A DNA stretch of 64,000 nucleotides from Cryobacterium aureum (GTDB lineage Bacteria > Actinomycetota > Actinomycetes > Actinomycetales > Microbacteriaceae), in assembly GCF_002954245.1 (NCBI RefSeq), contig NZ_PPTG01000029.1:248001-312000 (forward strand), given 5' to 3'. This document shows positions 25,331-34,691 of this stretch, piece after piece. A program made the position numbers and the translations under genes. How positions within the stretch are numbered: position 1 is the first letter of the stretch; every line of letters begins with the position of its first letter. Under the pieces are notes generated by a model that searched no databases, had not been told where the DNA came from, and was given only the letters and a program-made list of their open reading frames with translations.

Positions 25331-26695
25331 GTGCTAATTCTTTTGTCCGCCAGTCATAAAAACTCCACCTTCGATGTGCTGGAGAGATTGTCTGTGGGCG
25401 GGGGCTCGTCGGCCACGCGCATGGTTGAGCAGCACGGGCCACTCAGCGGTGCCGTCGTCGTCGCGACCTGCAACCGCTTTGAGGCCTACCTCGACCTGGA
25501 TGAGCCCTATGGCGTGTCACCGTTGCCCGCAGTGTTCGCCGCCATTGAGGCCGTGAGCGCCTCGAGCGGTCTCGACGCCGACGTTTTGCGCGATAATCTC
25601 ACCCTGGTGCACGGCAACGGCGTAGCCGAGCACCTGTTCGCGGTGACCAGCGGGCTCGAATCGGTTGTGGTCGGTGAGGTCGAGATCGCCGGCCAAGTGC
25701 GCCGCGCGCTCGAGCAGGCTCGGGCCGACGGCACCACGAGCCCCGAACTTGAGCGCCTGTTTCAGCGGGCCTCGCAGACCTCGCGCGGCGTCAAGAATCG
25801 CACCGGCATCGGTTCGGCCGGCCGCTCGATCGTGCGACTGGCTCTCGAACTAGCCGAAAGCCGGGTCAGCGACTGGTCGAGCGCAAGAATCCTGCTGGTG
25901 GGAACCGGCCGCTACGCCGGCGCGTCTCTCGCCGCCCTGCGCGACCGCGGAGCCGAGAACGTGCGAGTGTACTCGCCCTCGGGTCGGGCCGTCGGCTTCG
26001 CTACTTCGCACGACATCGACGCCGTTCCCGCCGAGGATTTCGCCGCCGAGGTGGCCCGTGCCGACGTCGTCGTCACCTGCACCCTGCGCGATGACCACGT
26101 GATTGACGCTGCCCTGATCACCCGTGGCCGCGGCGAGATCGGCACGGACCCGTTCGCGATTGCCGGAGCCACCGCCGACGCCCCGGCTCGCCTGTGCCCG
26201 GCCGATTCCGGCCCTGAAGCACCGCCGCAGCTCATCATCGACCTCGGTTTGCCCCGCAACGTCGCCCCTGATGTCACCCTGGTTCCCGGCGTCGAGCTTC
26301 TCGACCTCGAGACCATCAGCATCCACGCCCCACTCGAAGAACTCAATGCCACGACCGAGGCCCGCGAGATCGTGGGCAAGGCCGCGCGCAAGTTCTCCGA
26401 CGTCGCCGAAGAACAGAGCCTCACCCCGGCCGTCGTGGCCCTGCGCAGCTACGTGTTCGAGCTACGCGACGCCGAGATCGCCCGGGCTCGCAGCCGCGGG
26501 GACTCGAGTGAGGCCACCGAGTCGGCCCTGCGCCACCTGGCCGGTGTGCTGCTGCACACCCCCATGGTGCGCGCCCGCAACCTCGCCCGCGCGGGTGAGC
26601 AGGACGCCTACCTGACCGGCCTCGACGCCCTGTTCGGCATTGACGTCACACTGCCCGTCGCCGGCGCAGCGGATGCCGGCGCAATCGCCTCCTAG
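25331..26695 (+). CDS. hemA: Glutamyl-tRNA reductase HemA
   Basis: HemA reduces glutamyl-tRNA to glutamate-1-semialdehyde with NADPH, the committed step of haem synthesis (454 residues). The N-terminal SASHKNSTFDVLERLSV leads to the active-site Cys47 in VVATCNRFEAY. The conserved VVVGEVEIAGQVRRAL and FQRASQTSRGVKNRTGIG follow, then the NADPH fold ILLVGTGRYAGASL and the C-terminal dimerisation helix. The GTG start with TAGAAT at six-base spacing points to a leaderless mRNA. It is transcribed apart from the other hem genes, which permits separate control of the pathway's first step. Confidence 0.97.
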   Translation: MLILLSASHKNSTFDVLERLSVGGGSSATRMVEQHGPLSGAVVVATCNRFEAYLDLDEPYGVSPLPAVFAAIEAVSASSGLDADVLRDNLTLVHGNGVAEHLFAVTSGLESVVVGEVEIAGQVRRALEQARADGTTSPELERLFQRASQTSRGVKNRTGIGSAGRSIVRLALELAESRVSDWSSARILLVGTGRYAGASLAALRDRGAENVRVYSPSGRAVGFATSHDIDAVPAEDFAAEVARADVVVTCTLRDDHVIDAALITRGRGEIGTDPFAIAGATADAPARLCPADSGPEAPPQLIIDLGLPRNVAPDVTLVPGVELLDLETISIHAPLEELNATTEAREIVGKAARKFSDVAEEQSLTPAVVALRSYVFELRDAEIARARSRGDSSEATESALRHLAGVLLHTPMVRARNLARAGEQDAYLTGLDALFGIDVTLPVAGAADAGAIAS

Positions 26696-27732
26696 CTCAG
26701 CGCGATCAGGGTGACCCCGGCCGGCGAACCGGGCGTGGACATGGCGGCGAGGGCCGTCGGCGCTTCGGCCAGGGTGATGCGGCGGCTGATCAGGTCCTGC
26801 GGGCGCAGTCGCCCGCTCAGTACGAGATCGAGCAGCGCTGGATAGTCGTGGGCGGGCATACCGTGGCTGCCGAGCACGGTCAGTTCCCGCGCTATTACCG
26901 TGCCGAGCGGCATCCGCGGGTCGTCGGCCAGTAGCCCGATCTGCACGTGCCGTCCCCGAGTAGCCAGCGAGCGGATGCTGATGGCCACGGTATTCTCGCG
27001 GCCGAGCGCCTCGAGGCTCACCTGCGCGCCGTCCACGGTGAGCGCTCGAATGCGATCGACCACCTCGGAGTCGCTGAGCCCGGCCGAGTTGACCACGTGC
27101 GCCGCCCCAACGCGGGTCGCCGCCTCGAGCGCGTCGGCACTGATATCGACGGCGATGACCGTGGCGCCGAGCGCCTGCCCAATCATGACCGCGCTGAGGC
27201 CCACTCCGCCACAGCCGACGACCACGAGGGTTTCGCCCGCCTCGAGGCCCGCCTGGTGCACGAGCCCGCGATACGAGGTGGCGAACCGGCAGCCAAGTAG
27301 CGCAGCGGCCCCGGCGTCGAGATCGTCGGGGATGGCGATGAGGTTCACGTCGGCATGGTGCAGCGCGACCCGCTCGGCGTAGGATCCCCAATGGGTGAAG
27401 CCGGGCTGGGTCTGGTTGCGGCAGACCTGCCCATTGCCGGCGTCGCACTCCGGGCACTCGCCGCAGGCGCAGACGAAGGGCACTGTTACCCGCTGGCCCA
27501 CCCGAAATCGGCGCACCAGCGGCCCGACCGCATCGATCACGCCGACCAATTCATGCCCGGGAACGTGCGGCAGCGCGATGTCGGCGTCGTGGCCGAGCCA
27601 GCCGTGCCAGTCACTGCGGCAGAGGCCGGTTGCCTCCACTCGCACGATCACGCCGGCCGCGCTCAAACGCGGCTCCGGCAGCTCGCGCAGCACCGGAAGA
27701 ACACCGAACTCTTCGAAATAGACCGCTTTCAT
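26692..27732 (-). CDS. Zinc-dependent MDR alcohol dehydrogenase
   Basis: Medium-chain dehydrogenase of 346 residues, probably oxidising an alcohol with NAD(P). The catalytic zinc ligands lie in ATGLCRSDWHG and VPGHELVGVI. The structural zinc lobe is ACGECPECDAGNGQVC. The cofactor fold reads LVVVGCGGVGLSAVMIGQAL. The protein is intact and of normal length. The gene converges on hemA with a four-base overlap of the 3' ends. It is distant from the P450 cluster, and no neighbour suggests its substrate. Confidence 0.92.
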   Translation of the reverse strand: MKAVYFEEFGVLPVLRELPEPRLSAAGVIVRVEATGLCRSDWHGWLGHDADIALPHVPGHELVGVIDAVGPLVRRFRVGQRVTVPFVCACGECPECDAGNGQVCRNQTQPGFTHWGSYAERVALHHADVNLIAIPDDLDAGAAALLGCRFATSYRGLVHQAGLEAGETLVVVGCGGVGLSAVMIGQALGATVIAVDISADALEAATRVGAAHVVNSAGLSDSEVVDRIRALTVDGAQVSLEALGRENTVAISIRSLATRGRHVQIGLLADDPRMPLGTVIARELTVLGSHGMPAHDYPALLDLVLSGRLRPQDLISRRITLAEAPTALAAMSTPGSPAGVTLIALS

Positions 27733-27748
27733 GGTCTTATTCTGCCTG

Positions 27749-27768
27749 ACGGATGCCTGCGCATCCGT
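27749..27768. terminator. Hairpin made of two inverted copies of the CGGATGC motif
   Basis: ACGGATGC and GCATCCGT (8-bp arms, loop CTGC) lie between the dehydrogenase start and the glyS stop. A TTTT run follows on the plus strand only, although both neighbours are on the minus strand. Classical terminator function for glyS is therefore doubtful. The arms are the window-wide over-represented motif. Confidence 0.5.
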
Positions 27769-27776
27769 TTTGAGGG

Positions 27777-29162
27777 CTAGGCGCCGCGCAAACGCACCGC
27801 GAGGTAGGCCTCGAGCTCGGCGAGCGGCACGCGCTCCTGCGCCATGGTGTCGCGGTCGCGCACGGTGACGGCCTGGTCGTCGAGCGAGTCGAAGTCGACG
27901 GTGATGCAGTACGGCGTGCCAATCTCGTCCTGGCGACGGTAGCGGCGGCCGATGGCTCCGGCGTCGTCGAAGTCCACGTTCCAGAGCTGGCGCAGGTTCG
28001 CGGCGAGTTCGCGCGCCATCGGCGACAGCTTCTCGTTGCGCGACAGCGGCAGAATGGCGGCCTTCACCGGTGACAGACGCGGGTCGAGCTTGAGCACGGT
28101 GCGCTTGTCGACGCCGCCCTTATTGTTCGGAACCTCTTCTTCGACATAGGCGTCGACCAGGAAGGCCATCAGTGAACGGGTCAGGCCGGCGGCCGGCTCG
28201 ATCACCCACGGCGTCCAGCGCTCGTTCTTGGTCTGGTCGAAGTACGACAGATCCTTACCGGATGCCTTGGCATGGGTCGACAGGTCGAAGTCGCCACGGT
28301 TCGCCACGCCCTCGAGTTCGCCGAACTCGGTGCCGGTGAAGCCGAAGCGGTACTCAATGTCGACGGTGCGCTTGGAGTAGTGACTGAGCTTTTCCGCTGG
28401 GTGCTCGAACAGACGCAGATTCTCGGGGTTGATGCCGAGGTCGGTGTACCACTTCATGCGGGTGTCGATCCAGTACTGGTGCCAGGTCTCGTCAGTACCG
28501 GGCTCGACGAAGAATTCCATTTCCATCTGCTCGAACTCGCGGGTGCGAAAGATGAAGTTTCCGGGGGTGATCTCATTGCGAAAGCTCTTGCCGATCTGGC
28601 CGATGCCGAACGGCGGCTTGGAGCGCGACGCCTGAAGAACGTTGGCGAAGTTCACGAAGATGCCCTGCGCGGTTTCGGGGCGCAGATAGTGCATGCCGGC
28701 CTCGTCGTCGACCGGGCCGAGATAGGTCTTGAGCAGGCCGGAGAAAGCGCGCGGCTCGGTCCAGATGTGCCGGTTGCCGCAGTTGGGGCAGGCGATGTCA
28801 TCGAGGCCGTTTTCGGGCGGACGGCCCTTCTTCTCCTCATATTGCTCTTCGAGGTGATCGGCGCGAAAACGCTTGTGGCAGCTCGTGCACTCGATCAGCG
28901 GGTCGCTGAAGACCTCAACGTGACCGGATGCCTCCCAGACCTGGCGAGGCAGGATCACACTCGAGTCGAGGCCGACGACGTCGTCGCGACTCGTGACCAT
29001 CGAACGCCACCACTGCTTCTTGATGTTCTCCTTGAGCTCGACGCCGAGGGGCCCGTAGTCCCAAGCAGAGCGGGAACCGCCGTAGATCTCACCGGCCTGA
29101 AAAACAAAACCGCGGTGGCGGGCGAGGGCGATGACGGAATCAAGATGAGTGGGCGTCGCCAC
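27777..29162 (-). CDS. glyS: Glycyl-tRNA synthetase (alpha2 type)
   Basis: Class II synthetase charging tRNA-Gly (461 residues, the homodimeric type). The N-terminal [20 protein letters not shown] is followed by a zinc-binding insertion with CTSCHKRF and CPNCG. Motif 2 contains [20 protein letters not shown] and motif 3 [16 protein letters not shown]. The C-terminal anticodon-binding domain ends [17 protein letters not shown]. Length and motifs are complete. It is a single gene with its own promoter region upstream (29163-29324 also contains the cstA promoter). Confidence 0.97.
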   Translation of the reverse strand: MATPTHLDSVIALARHRGFVFQAGEIYGGSRSAWDYGPLGVELKENIKKQWWRSMVTSRDDVVGLDSSVILPRQVWEASGHVEVFSDPLIECTSCHKRFRADHLEEQYEEKKGRPPENGLDDIACPNCGNRHIWTEPRAFSGLLKTYLGPVDDEAGMHYLRPETAQGIFVNFANVLQASRSKPPFGIGQIGKSFRNEITPGNFIFRTREFEQMEMEFFVEPGTDETWHQYWIDTRMKWYTDLGINPENLRLFEHPAEKLSHYSKRTVDIEYRFGFTGTEFGELEGVANRGDFDLSTHAKASGKDLSYFDQTKNERWTPWVIEPAAGLTRSLMAFLVDAYVEEEVPNNKGGVDKRTVLKLDPRLSPVKAAILPLSRNEKLSPMARELAANLRQLWNVDFDDAGAIGRRYRRQDEIGTPYCITVDFDSLDDQAVTVRDRDTMAQERVPLAELEAYLAVRLRGA

Positions 29163-29324
29163 GGTGGCTCCAATGGTCGAAGGCGCAGAATGCGGGCGAG
29201 TGCCCGGATACCCATTTTACGCACTCGATCTGGCCCTTTTCCCGCCACGGTGCTGAGCCATTCTCGCATCGAGGTAACGTAGAAAGGCAGATTCACAGCA
29301 TCTGCGTTGGCTCAAGGAGGAGAA

Positions 29325-31610
29325 ATGGGCGCCGCGTCCAGCACGTCAGAAGGCACGACCACACAACCGACCGCTCTGAAACGGATTCCGCACGACCTCG
29401 CGGTCGCCCTGGATCCCGAGGAGCTGGCCGCCCACGATCGCCAGTGGACACCCCTGAAAATTGCGATCTGGTCGGCTATTTCACTGCTCGGTGGCCTCAG
29501 CTGGGTCATGCTCGCCGTCGTGCGTGGCGAGACCGTGAACGCGATCTGGTTCGTGTTCGCCGCGATCTGCACCTATCTCATTGGCTACCGTTTCTACTCG
29601 AAGTTCATCGAGAAACACATCATTCGCCCCGACGACCGTCGGGCTACCCCGGCCGAGTACAAGGCCGACGGCAAGGACTTCGCCGCGACCGACCGCCGCG
29701 TATTGTTCGGCCACCACTTCGCCGCCATCGCCGGCGCTGGCCCCCTGGTCGGCCCCGTGCTGGCCGCCCAGCTTGGCTATCTGCCCGGCACCATTTGGAT
29801 CATCGTCGGCGTCGTTCTCGCCGGTGCTGTGCAGGACTACCTCGTGCTGCACTTTTCCATGCGTCGCGGCGGCCGATCCCTCGGCCAGATGGCTCGCGAT
29901 GAACTCGGTGTGATCGGTGGCACCGCAGCCCTTATCGCGACCCTCGTGATCATGGTGATCATCGTTGCCATCCTGGCCCTCGTGGTGACGAACGCCCTCG
30001 CCGAGAGCCCGTGGGGCGTCTTCTCGGTCGGAATGACCATCCCGATCGCGCTGTTCATGGGTTGCTACCTGCGCTTCTTCCGCCCGGGGAAGATCACCGA
30101 GATCTCGATCATCGGTTTCGTGCTGCTGATCGCTGCCATCATCGGCGGCGGCATGGTCAACGGCTCCGAATGGGGCCAGACCTACCTGCTGCTCGACAAG
30201 GTCACCATCGCCTGGGGCATTATCATCTACGGCTTTATCGCCGCGATTCTGCCGGTCTGGCTGCTGCTCGCCCCGCGCGATTATCTGTCGACGTTCATGA
30301 AAATCGGAACGATCGGCATGCTCGCCGTGGCGATCGTCATCATCCGCCCGGAGATCAGCGTGCCGGCCGTCAGCGAATTCGCCACGAGCGGCACCGGCCC
30401 AGTCGTGGCCGGAACCCTGTTCCCCTTCCTGTTCGTCACGATCGCCTGCGGCGCCCTCAGCGGTTTTCACGCGCTCATCGCCTCCGGCACCACACCCAAG
30501 CTCATTCAGAAGGAACGTCAGACCCGCTTCATCGGCTACGGCGGCATGCTCATGGAGTCCCTCGTGGCCATCATGGCTCTCGTTGCCGCGCTGTCGATCG
30601 ACCGCGGCATCTACTTCGCCATGAACTCCTCGCCCGCCCTCACCGGCGGCACCGTGCAGGGCGCGGTCGCCTTCGTGAACGGCCTTGGCCTCACCGGCGT
30701 CAACCTCACGCCGGACATGCTCACCGACATGGCCACCAACGTCGGCGAAGAAACCATCGTCTCCCGCACCGGCGGCGCGCCGACGCTCGCTGTCGGCCTC
30801 TCGCACATCATGCAGCAGCTCGTCGGCGGCACCTCCATGATGAGCTTCTGGTACCACTTCGCGATCATGTTCGAGGCCCTGTTCATTCTCACCGCAGTGG
30901 ATGCCGGCACCCGCGTCGCCCGCTTCATGCTGCAGGACAGCCTCGGCAACTTCTTTCCGAAATTCAAGAACACCTCCTGGCGTCCCGGCGCCTGGGCTGC
31001 AACGGCCGTCATGGTCGCCGCCTGGGGAGCCGTGCTGCTGATGGGAGTGACCGATCCGCTCGGCGGCATCAACACGCTGTTCCCGCTGTTCGGCATCGCC
31101 AACCAGCTGCTCGCCGCCATCGCCCTGGCCGTGTGCATGGCCATCGTCGCCAAGCGTGGCCTGTTCAAATACCTCTGGATCGTCGCGCTGCCGCTGGGTT
31201 TCGCCGCCGTGGTCACCATTTCTGCCTCGTTCCTGAAGATCTTCTCAACCACCCCCGGCATCGGCTACTTCGCGCAGAACCGCGCGTTCTCCGACGCCCT
31301 CGCCGCTGGCGAAACGAGCTTCGGGACTGCGCCGAACGTTCTCGCGATGGAGGCTGTTGTGCGCAACACGATGGTGCAGGGTGTGCTGTCCATCATCTTC
31401 GTCGTGCTCTCGATCATCGTTATCCTGACGGCGATCCAGGCCACCGTGCGCGCGTACCGCCAGCGCTCGAACGCCACGAGCGAGGATGATGCCGTGCAGT
31501 CGCAGATCTATGCTCCGGCTGGCTTCATCATGACCCCGCCCGAAAAGGTACTGCAGGCCGAGTGGGATGCCCTGCCCGTGCACAAGAAGATCACAATCAA
31601 GGGTCACTGA
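29325..31610 (+). CDS. cstA: Carbon starvation protein CstA (peptide/pyruvate transporter)
   Basis: Large polytopic membrane protein of 761 residues, in the family that imports pyruvate or peptides during carbon limitation. The N-terminal soluble part is followed by many membrane helices. The conserved HHFAAIAGAGPLVGPVLAAQ and GMTIPIALFMGCYLRFF are visible, as is SGFHALIASGTTPKLI. The ATG at 29325 is preceded by AAGGAGGAGAA, a strong ribosome site; an in-frame TTG eighteen bases earlier is rejected. Its TGA overlaps the start of ybdD, the usual partner. The C-terminal soluble tail is longer than in minimal homologues. Confidence 0.95.
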   Translation: MGAASSTSEGTTTQPTALKRIPHDLAVALDPEELAAHDRQWTPLKIAIWSAISLLGGLSWVMLAVVRGETVNAIWFVFAAICTYLIGYRFYSKFIEKHIIRPDDRRATPAEYKADGKDFAATDRRVLFGHHFAAIAGAGPLVGPVLAAQLGYLPGTIWIIVGVVLAGAVQDYLVLHFSMRRGGRSLGQMARDELGVIGGTAALIATLVIMVIIVAILALVVTNALAESPWGVFSVGMTIPIALFMGCYLRFFRPGKITEISIIGFVLLIAAIIGGGMVNGSEWGQTYLLLDKVTIAWGIIIYGFIAAILPVWLLLAPRDYLSTFMKIGTIGMLAVAIVIIRPEISVPAVSEFATSGTGPVVAGTLFPFLFVTIACGALSGFHALIASGTTPKLIQKERQTRFIGYGGMLMESLVAIMALVAALSIDRGIYFAMNSSPALTGGTVQGAVAFVNGLGLTGVNLTPDMLTDMATNVGEETIVSRTGGAPTLAVGLSHIMQQLVGGTSMMSFWYHFAIMFEALFILTAVDAGTRVARFMLQDSLGNFFPKFKNTSWRPGAWAATAVMVAAWGAVLLMGVTDPLGGINTLFPLFGIANQLLAAIALAVCMAIVAKRGLFKYLWIVALPLGFAAVVTISASFLKIFSTTPGIGYFAQNRAFSDALAAGETSFGTAPNVLAMEAVVRNTMVQGVLSIIFVVLSIIVILTAIQATVRAYRQRSNATSEDDAVQSQIYAPAGFIMTPPEKVLQAEWDALPVHKKITIKGH

Positions 31611-31837
31611 TGACCCTTCTGGCGGGCGTCCGCAGGGGCGCCCGCGGCGTGGTCTGGTATCTCAAAGGGGTTCTCGGTGAGGACGCTTATGAGAAGTATG
31701 TGGCGCACCACGCGAGTGAATGCGAAACGGATGCTGAGGTCGGCGGCCACGCGGAGCATCCGCTCCTGACCGAGCGCGAATTCTGGCGGGACCAGACTGA
31801 CCGGCAGGATAAGAACCCGCAGGGACGCTGCTGCTGA
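31610..31837 (+). CDS. YbdD/YjiX family small protein
   Basis: 75-residue CstA partner protein. The signature region VWYLKGVLGEDAYEKYVAHH is clear, with PLLTEREFWRDQTDRQDKNP and a terminal Cys pair. It starts inside the cstA stop codon (ATGA), giving translational coupling. In related systems the small protein is needed for full transporter activity; that is inferred here. Confidence 0.92.
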   Translation: MTLLAGVRRGARGVVWYLKGVLGEDAYEKYVAHHASECETDAEVGGHAEHPLLTEREFWRDQTDRQDKNPQGRCC

Positions 31838-31894
31838 CTGCCGGCGCGTGCTCGGCCACGGGCGGCCCTGCTCGATCGGCCGCTGCGGCCCGGC

Positions 31895-31900
31895 TAGTCT
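31895..31900 (+). promoter_or_regulatory. -10 box of the mannosyltransferase-like gene, leaderless arrangement
   Basis: TAGTCT lies six bases before the ATG at 31907, repeating the arrangement at trhO, hemA and nucS. Confidence 0.5.
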
Positions 31901-31906
31901 GGGGCG

Positions 31907-33106
31907 ATGACATCGGGGGGCGGGGCGCGGCGCACAAGCGCGCTCCGCACCCGCCTCGGGCGACTGCCGCCGTGGGGACTCGTGCTTCTGATCTGGGGCC
32001 TGTCGCGGCTGCTCACGACCACACTGCTCGGCACGCTGTTTGCCGTCGCCTCGCGGGCTGGCTGGACCTTCGCGAGCTATCGCCGCGACCCGAACTTCTT
32101 CACGTTCTCAGGGTCGTGGGATAGCTCGTTCTACCGGCAGATTGCCCTGCACGGGTATCCGACCGAGCTGCCGACGGATGCGAGCGGCAACGTCGAGCCG
32201 AATGCCTGGGCGTTTCTGCCGGTGTTTCCATGGCTCGGGCGCGGTGTGGCGGCGCTGACCGGCCTCGACTTCTACGTGGCGGGCGTGCTCGTGGCGACCC
32301 TGTTCGGGGCCCTGGCCGCGCTGGCTCTTTACCGCCTGCTGGAACCGCGCGTCGGGCACTATTCCGCGCTGTGGGCGGTCGCCCTGTTCTGTTTCGGGCC
32401 GCTGTCGTTCATTCTGCAGGTGGCCTACGCCGAGAGCCTGCTTCTGTTCCTGGTGTTCGCGAGCCTCTGGACGATGATGCCGCGGCACTACCTGCTGATG
32501 ATTCCGTTCGCCGCGGTGGCCGCGTTCACTCGGCCGGGCGTGCTCGCGCTGTCGCTCGCCCTGGCTCTCGTGCTGCTGCTGCGCTGGCGAGAACGCGAGC
32601 TCTTCCCCTGGCGTCAGCGCTTTGCGATCGTGGCCGCCGGACTGAGTATTGCCGCGGCCGGGCTAGCCTGGCCGCTCGTGGCCGGCGCCGTCACGGGCGT
32701 GCACGACGCCTATCTCGCGACCGAGCTGTCCTGGTGGACCGGCTTTGTCGGCCGGGTCGAATTCGTGCCGCTCACACCGTGGTTCCTGATGGCCGGTCGT
32801 TACCTCGGCGTGGCCGGCATCGTGCTGGTTCTGCTGCTCGTGGCCGGGTGTGGCTGGTGGTTGTCGCGGCGGGCGCTGCATCCGCTTCGGCCGGAGGTGG
32901 TGGCGTATTCGGCGAGCTACGGCCTCTACCTGGTGGCCGTGTTTCTGCCGCAGCAGAGCCTGTTTCGCCTGCTGCTGCCGCTGGCACCGCTGCTCGGTGA
33001 GCCGGCGATCGCCCGGTCGAGGCCGCTGCGTCGCGGCCTGCTGGTCGGGTCGATCGCCCTGCAGCCCGTGGCGATCTGGCTGCTCTGGTTTATCGGGTAC
33101 CCGTAG
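31907..33106 (+). CDS. GPI-mannosyltransferase-like (PIG-V type) membrane protein
   Basis: Polytopic membrane protein of 399 residues with about nine or ten hydrophobic segments. The first outer loop carries SGSWDSSFYRQIALHGYP, the WD/D motif region of PIG-V-like glycosyltransferases. Later AFLPVFPWLGRGVAALTG and FILQVAYAESLLLFLVFA match the conserved PxxP and YAES motifs of that family. It would use a polyprenyl-phosphate sugar to glycosylate an envelope acceptor. The acceptor is unknown. It is a single gene converging on xylB with a three-base gap. Confidence 0.85.
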   Translation: MTSGGGARRTSALRTRLGRLPPWGLVLLIWGLSRLLTTTLLGTLFAVASRAGWTFASYRRDPNFFTFSGSWDSSFYRQIALHGYPTELPTDASGNVEPNAWAFLPVFPWLGRGVAALTGLDFYVAGVLVATLFGALAALALYRLLEPRVGHYSALWAVALFCFGPLSFILQVAYAESLLLFLVFASLWTMMPRHYLLMIPFAAVAAFTRPGVLALSLALALVLLLRWRERELFPWRQRFAIVAAGLSIAAAGLAWPLVAGAVTGVHDAYLATELSWWTGFVGRVEFVPLTPWFLMAGRYLGVAGIVLVLLLVAGCGWWLSRRALHPLRPEVVAYSASYGLYLVAVFLPQQSLFRLLLPLAPLLGEPAIARSRPLRRGLLVGSIALQPVAIWLLWFIGYP

Positions 33107-33109
33107 CGT

Positions 33110-34519
33110 TCACACGCCGTAGATCAGGCCGCGCTGCTCGGCGTACCGGGCGCGCACGTCGACGGCCCAGTCCCGGGTGGCCGAGGGCGTAAGTTCGGTC
33201 GCGATCTCGCGCTTCCACTCGGGAAAGCTCCCGTCGAGCGCCCAGGCGGCCTGCCGGGCAGCGCCGAGGGCCACGTATTCGCCGGGGGCTGGCAGCACGA
33301 CCGGCACGCCGAAGACATCCGCTGCGATTTTCTGCACGGCGGGCGACTGTGAGCCGCCACCGATCAGAATGACCTGCCGCACGGGCACGCCCTGGCTGCG
33401 CAGCGAGTCGAGTGCGTCGGCGAGGCTGCAGACCAGACCCAAAACGGATGCCTGGGCCAGATTTTCGGGACGCATATTGCCCCGGCGCATGCCCGTGAGC
33501 GAGCCGGTGGCGTCCGGCAGGTTGGGGGTGCGTTCGCCGTCGAGGTAGGGCAGCATGAGCAAGCCGTCGGCGTCGATCGGGGCGCTCAACGCGAGGGCAC
33601 CGAAGCGCTCAATGTCGACGTCGAGCAGGCCGGCCGTCGCCACGAGCGTGCGGGCACCGTTGATGGTGGCTAGCAGGGGAAGCTGGCCGCCTGCAGCGTC
33701 GGCGAACCCGGCGACCGAGCCGGAGGCATCCGCTATCTGAGCAGCGGTGCTGGCGAACACGGTGCCGCTCGTGCCGATCGACACGATCACGTCGCCTTCT
33801 TCGGCCCCGAGGCCGAGTGCGGCCGAGGCGTTGTCGCCGGCGCCGGCCGAGACGATGACGCCGCCGCTGGTAACCCCGGCCCGCTCCGACGGGCCGAGCA
33901 CACGCGGAACCCGGGCTGCGCGGCCAAGGGCGGACTCGAGCAGATCGAGGCGGTACTCGTTGCTGTGCACCGAGAAGTAGCCGGTGCCGGAGGCATCGCT
34001 GCGGTCGGTTGTGGCCTCCGCGGGCCGGCCGAGAATGTTCCAGGTGAGCCAGTCGTGCGGCAGCAGCACCTGCTCGGCTCTGGCGGCGAGCTCGGGCCGG
34101 TTCTCGTGCAGCCAGGCCAGCTTCGTTATGGTGAACGAGGCGACCGGCACGACGCCGACCTCCTCAGCCCACATCGCGGCGCCGTACCGCTCGGTGAGCG
34201 CTTTCGCCTGCGGGGCACTGCGCACATCGTTCCAGAGCAGGGCGTCGTGCACGGGCATGCCGGTGTCATCGAGGGCGACCATACCGTGCTGCTGCGCGCT
34301 CACACCGAGAGCGAGCACGTTCTCAGCGCCGGCTGCCGCGTCGGCGCCTCCGGCTTTCTCGAAGGCCTCCCACCAGCGCTCGGGGTTGATGCTCGTGCCG
34401 TCGGGGTGGGGTGCGCTCTGCAGCTGCAACAGCTCGCCGGTGTCGGCGTCAACGCTCACAACCTTGCAACTCTGGGTCGAGGAATCGACTCCGACAACCA
34501 CACGACGATTCAGTGCCAA
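33110..34519 (-). CDS. xylB: Xylulokinase
   Basis: FGGY-family sugar kinase of 469 residues, phosphorylating D-xylulose with ATP. The N-terminal phosphate motif VGVDSSTQSCKVVSVDADTG, VSAQQHGMVALDDTG, the second phosphate loop VSIGTSGTVFAS and the adenosine motif LIGGGSQSPAVQKIAADVFG are all present. The TTG start at 34519 is supported by AAAGGAG at correct spacing. No xylose isomerase or transporter gene is beside it, so the physiological sugar is inferred from homology only. Confidence 0.93.
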   Translation of the reverse strand: MALNRRVVVGVDSSTQSCKVVSVDADTGELLQLQSAPHPDGTSINPERWWEAFEKAGGADAAAGAENVLALGVSAQQHGMVALDDTGMPVHDALLWNDVRSAPQAKALTERYGAAMWAEEVGVVPVASFTITKLAWLHENRPELAARAEQVLLPHDWLTWNILGRPAEATTDRSDASGTGYFSVHSNEYRLDLLESALGRAARVPRVLGPSERAGVTSGGVIVSAGAGDNASAALGLGAEEGDVIVSIGTSGTVFASTAAQIADASGSVAGFADAAGGQLPLLATINGARTLVATAGLLDVDIERFGALALSAPIDADGLLMLPYLDGERTPNLPDATGSLTGMRRGNMRPENLAQASVLGLVCSLADALDSLRSQGVPVRQVILIGGGSQSPAVQKIAADVFGVPVVLPAPGEYVALGAARQAAWALDGSFPEWKREIATELTPSATRDWAVDVRARYAEQRGLIYGV

Positions 34520-34598
34520 CGTATCTCCTTTGAAACCTAGTTGTGATCAGCCTAATCGCCGGCGGCATCCTTCTGCTCCCAGGTCGGCTGCGCGCGCC

Positions 34599-34685
34599 GA
34601 GCCGTGAGTTTCAGGCGCCGACCCGTGAGTCTTCACCCGTTGAATCGATTAAATCGGGGTTAAATCGGGGTGAAACTCACGGCTC
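34599..34685. repeat. Palindromic dispersed repeat, copy 1 (15-bp perfect arms)
   Basis: GAGCCGTGAGTTTCA at 34599-34613 is perfectly inverted at 34671-34685. The loop contains GTTGAATCGATTAAATCGG (34639-34657) and a tandem AAATCGGGGT. The core recurs at 36837-36855 with two differences. It is intergenic, between xylB and the membrane-protein pair. Confidence 0.6.
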
Positions 34686-34691
34686 GAAAGG

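Noticed and set aside
27749-27768. Ordinary Rho-independent terminator of glyS
   Set aside because: The T-run follows the hairpin on the plus strand, whereas glyS is transcribed on the minus strand; the motif-pair explanation is at least as good.
29481-30857. Long minus-strand frame of 458 codons opposite cstA
   Set aside because: It is rich in Gly, Asp, His and Arg with no motif, and lies fully antisense to a clear CstA gene; it is an artefact of GC-rich codon use.
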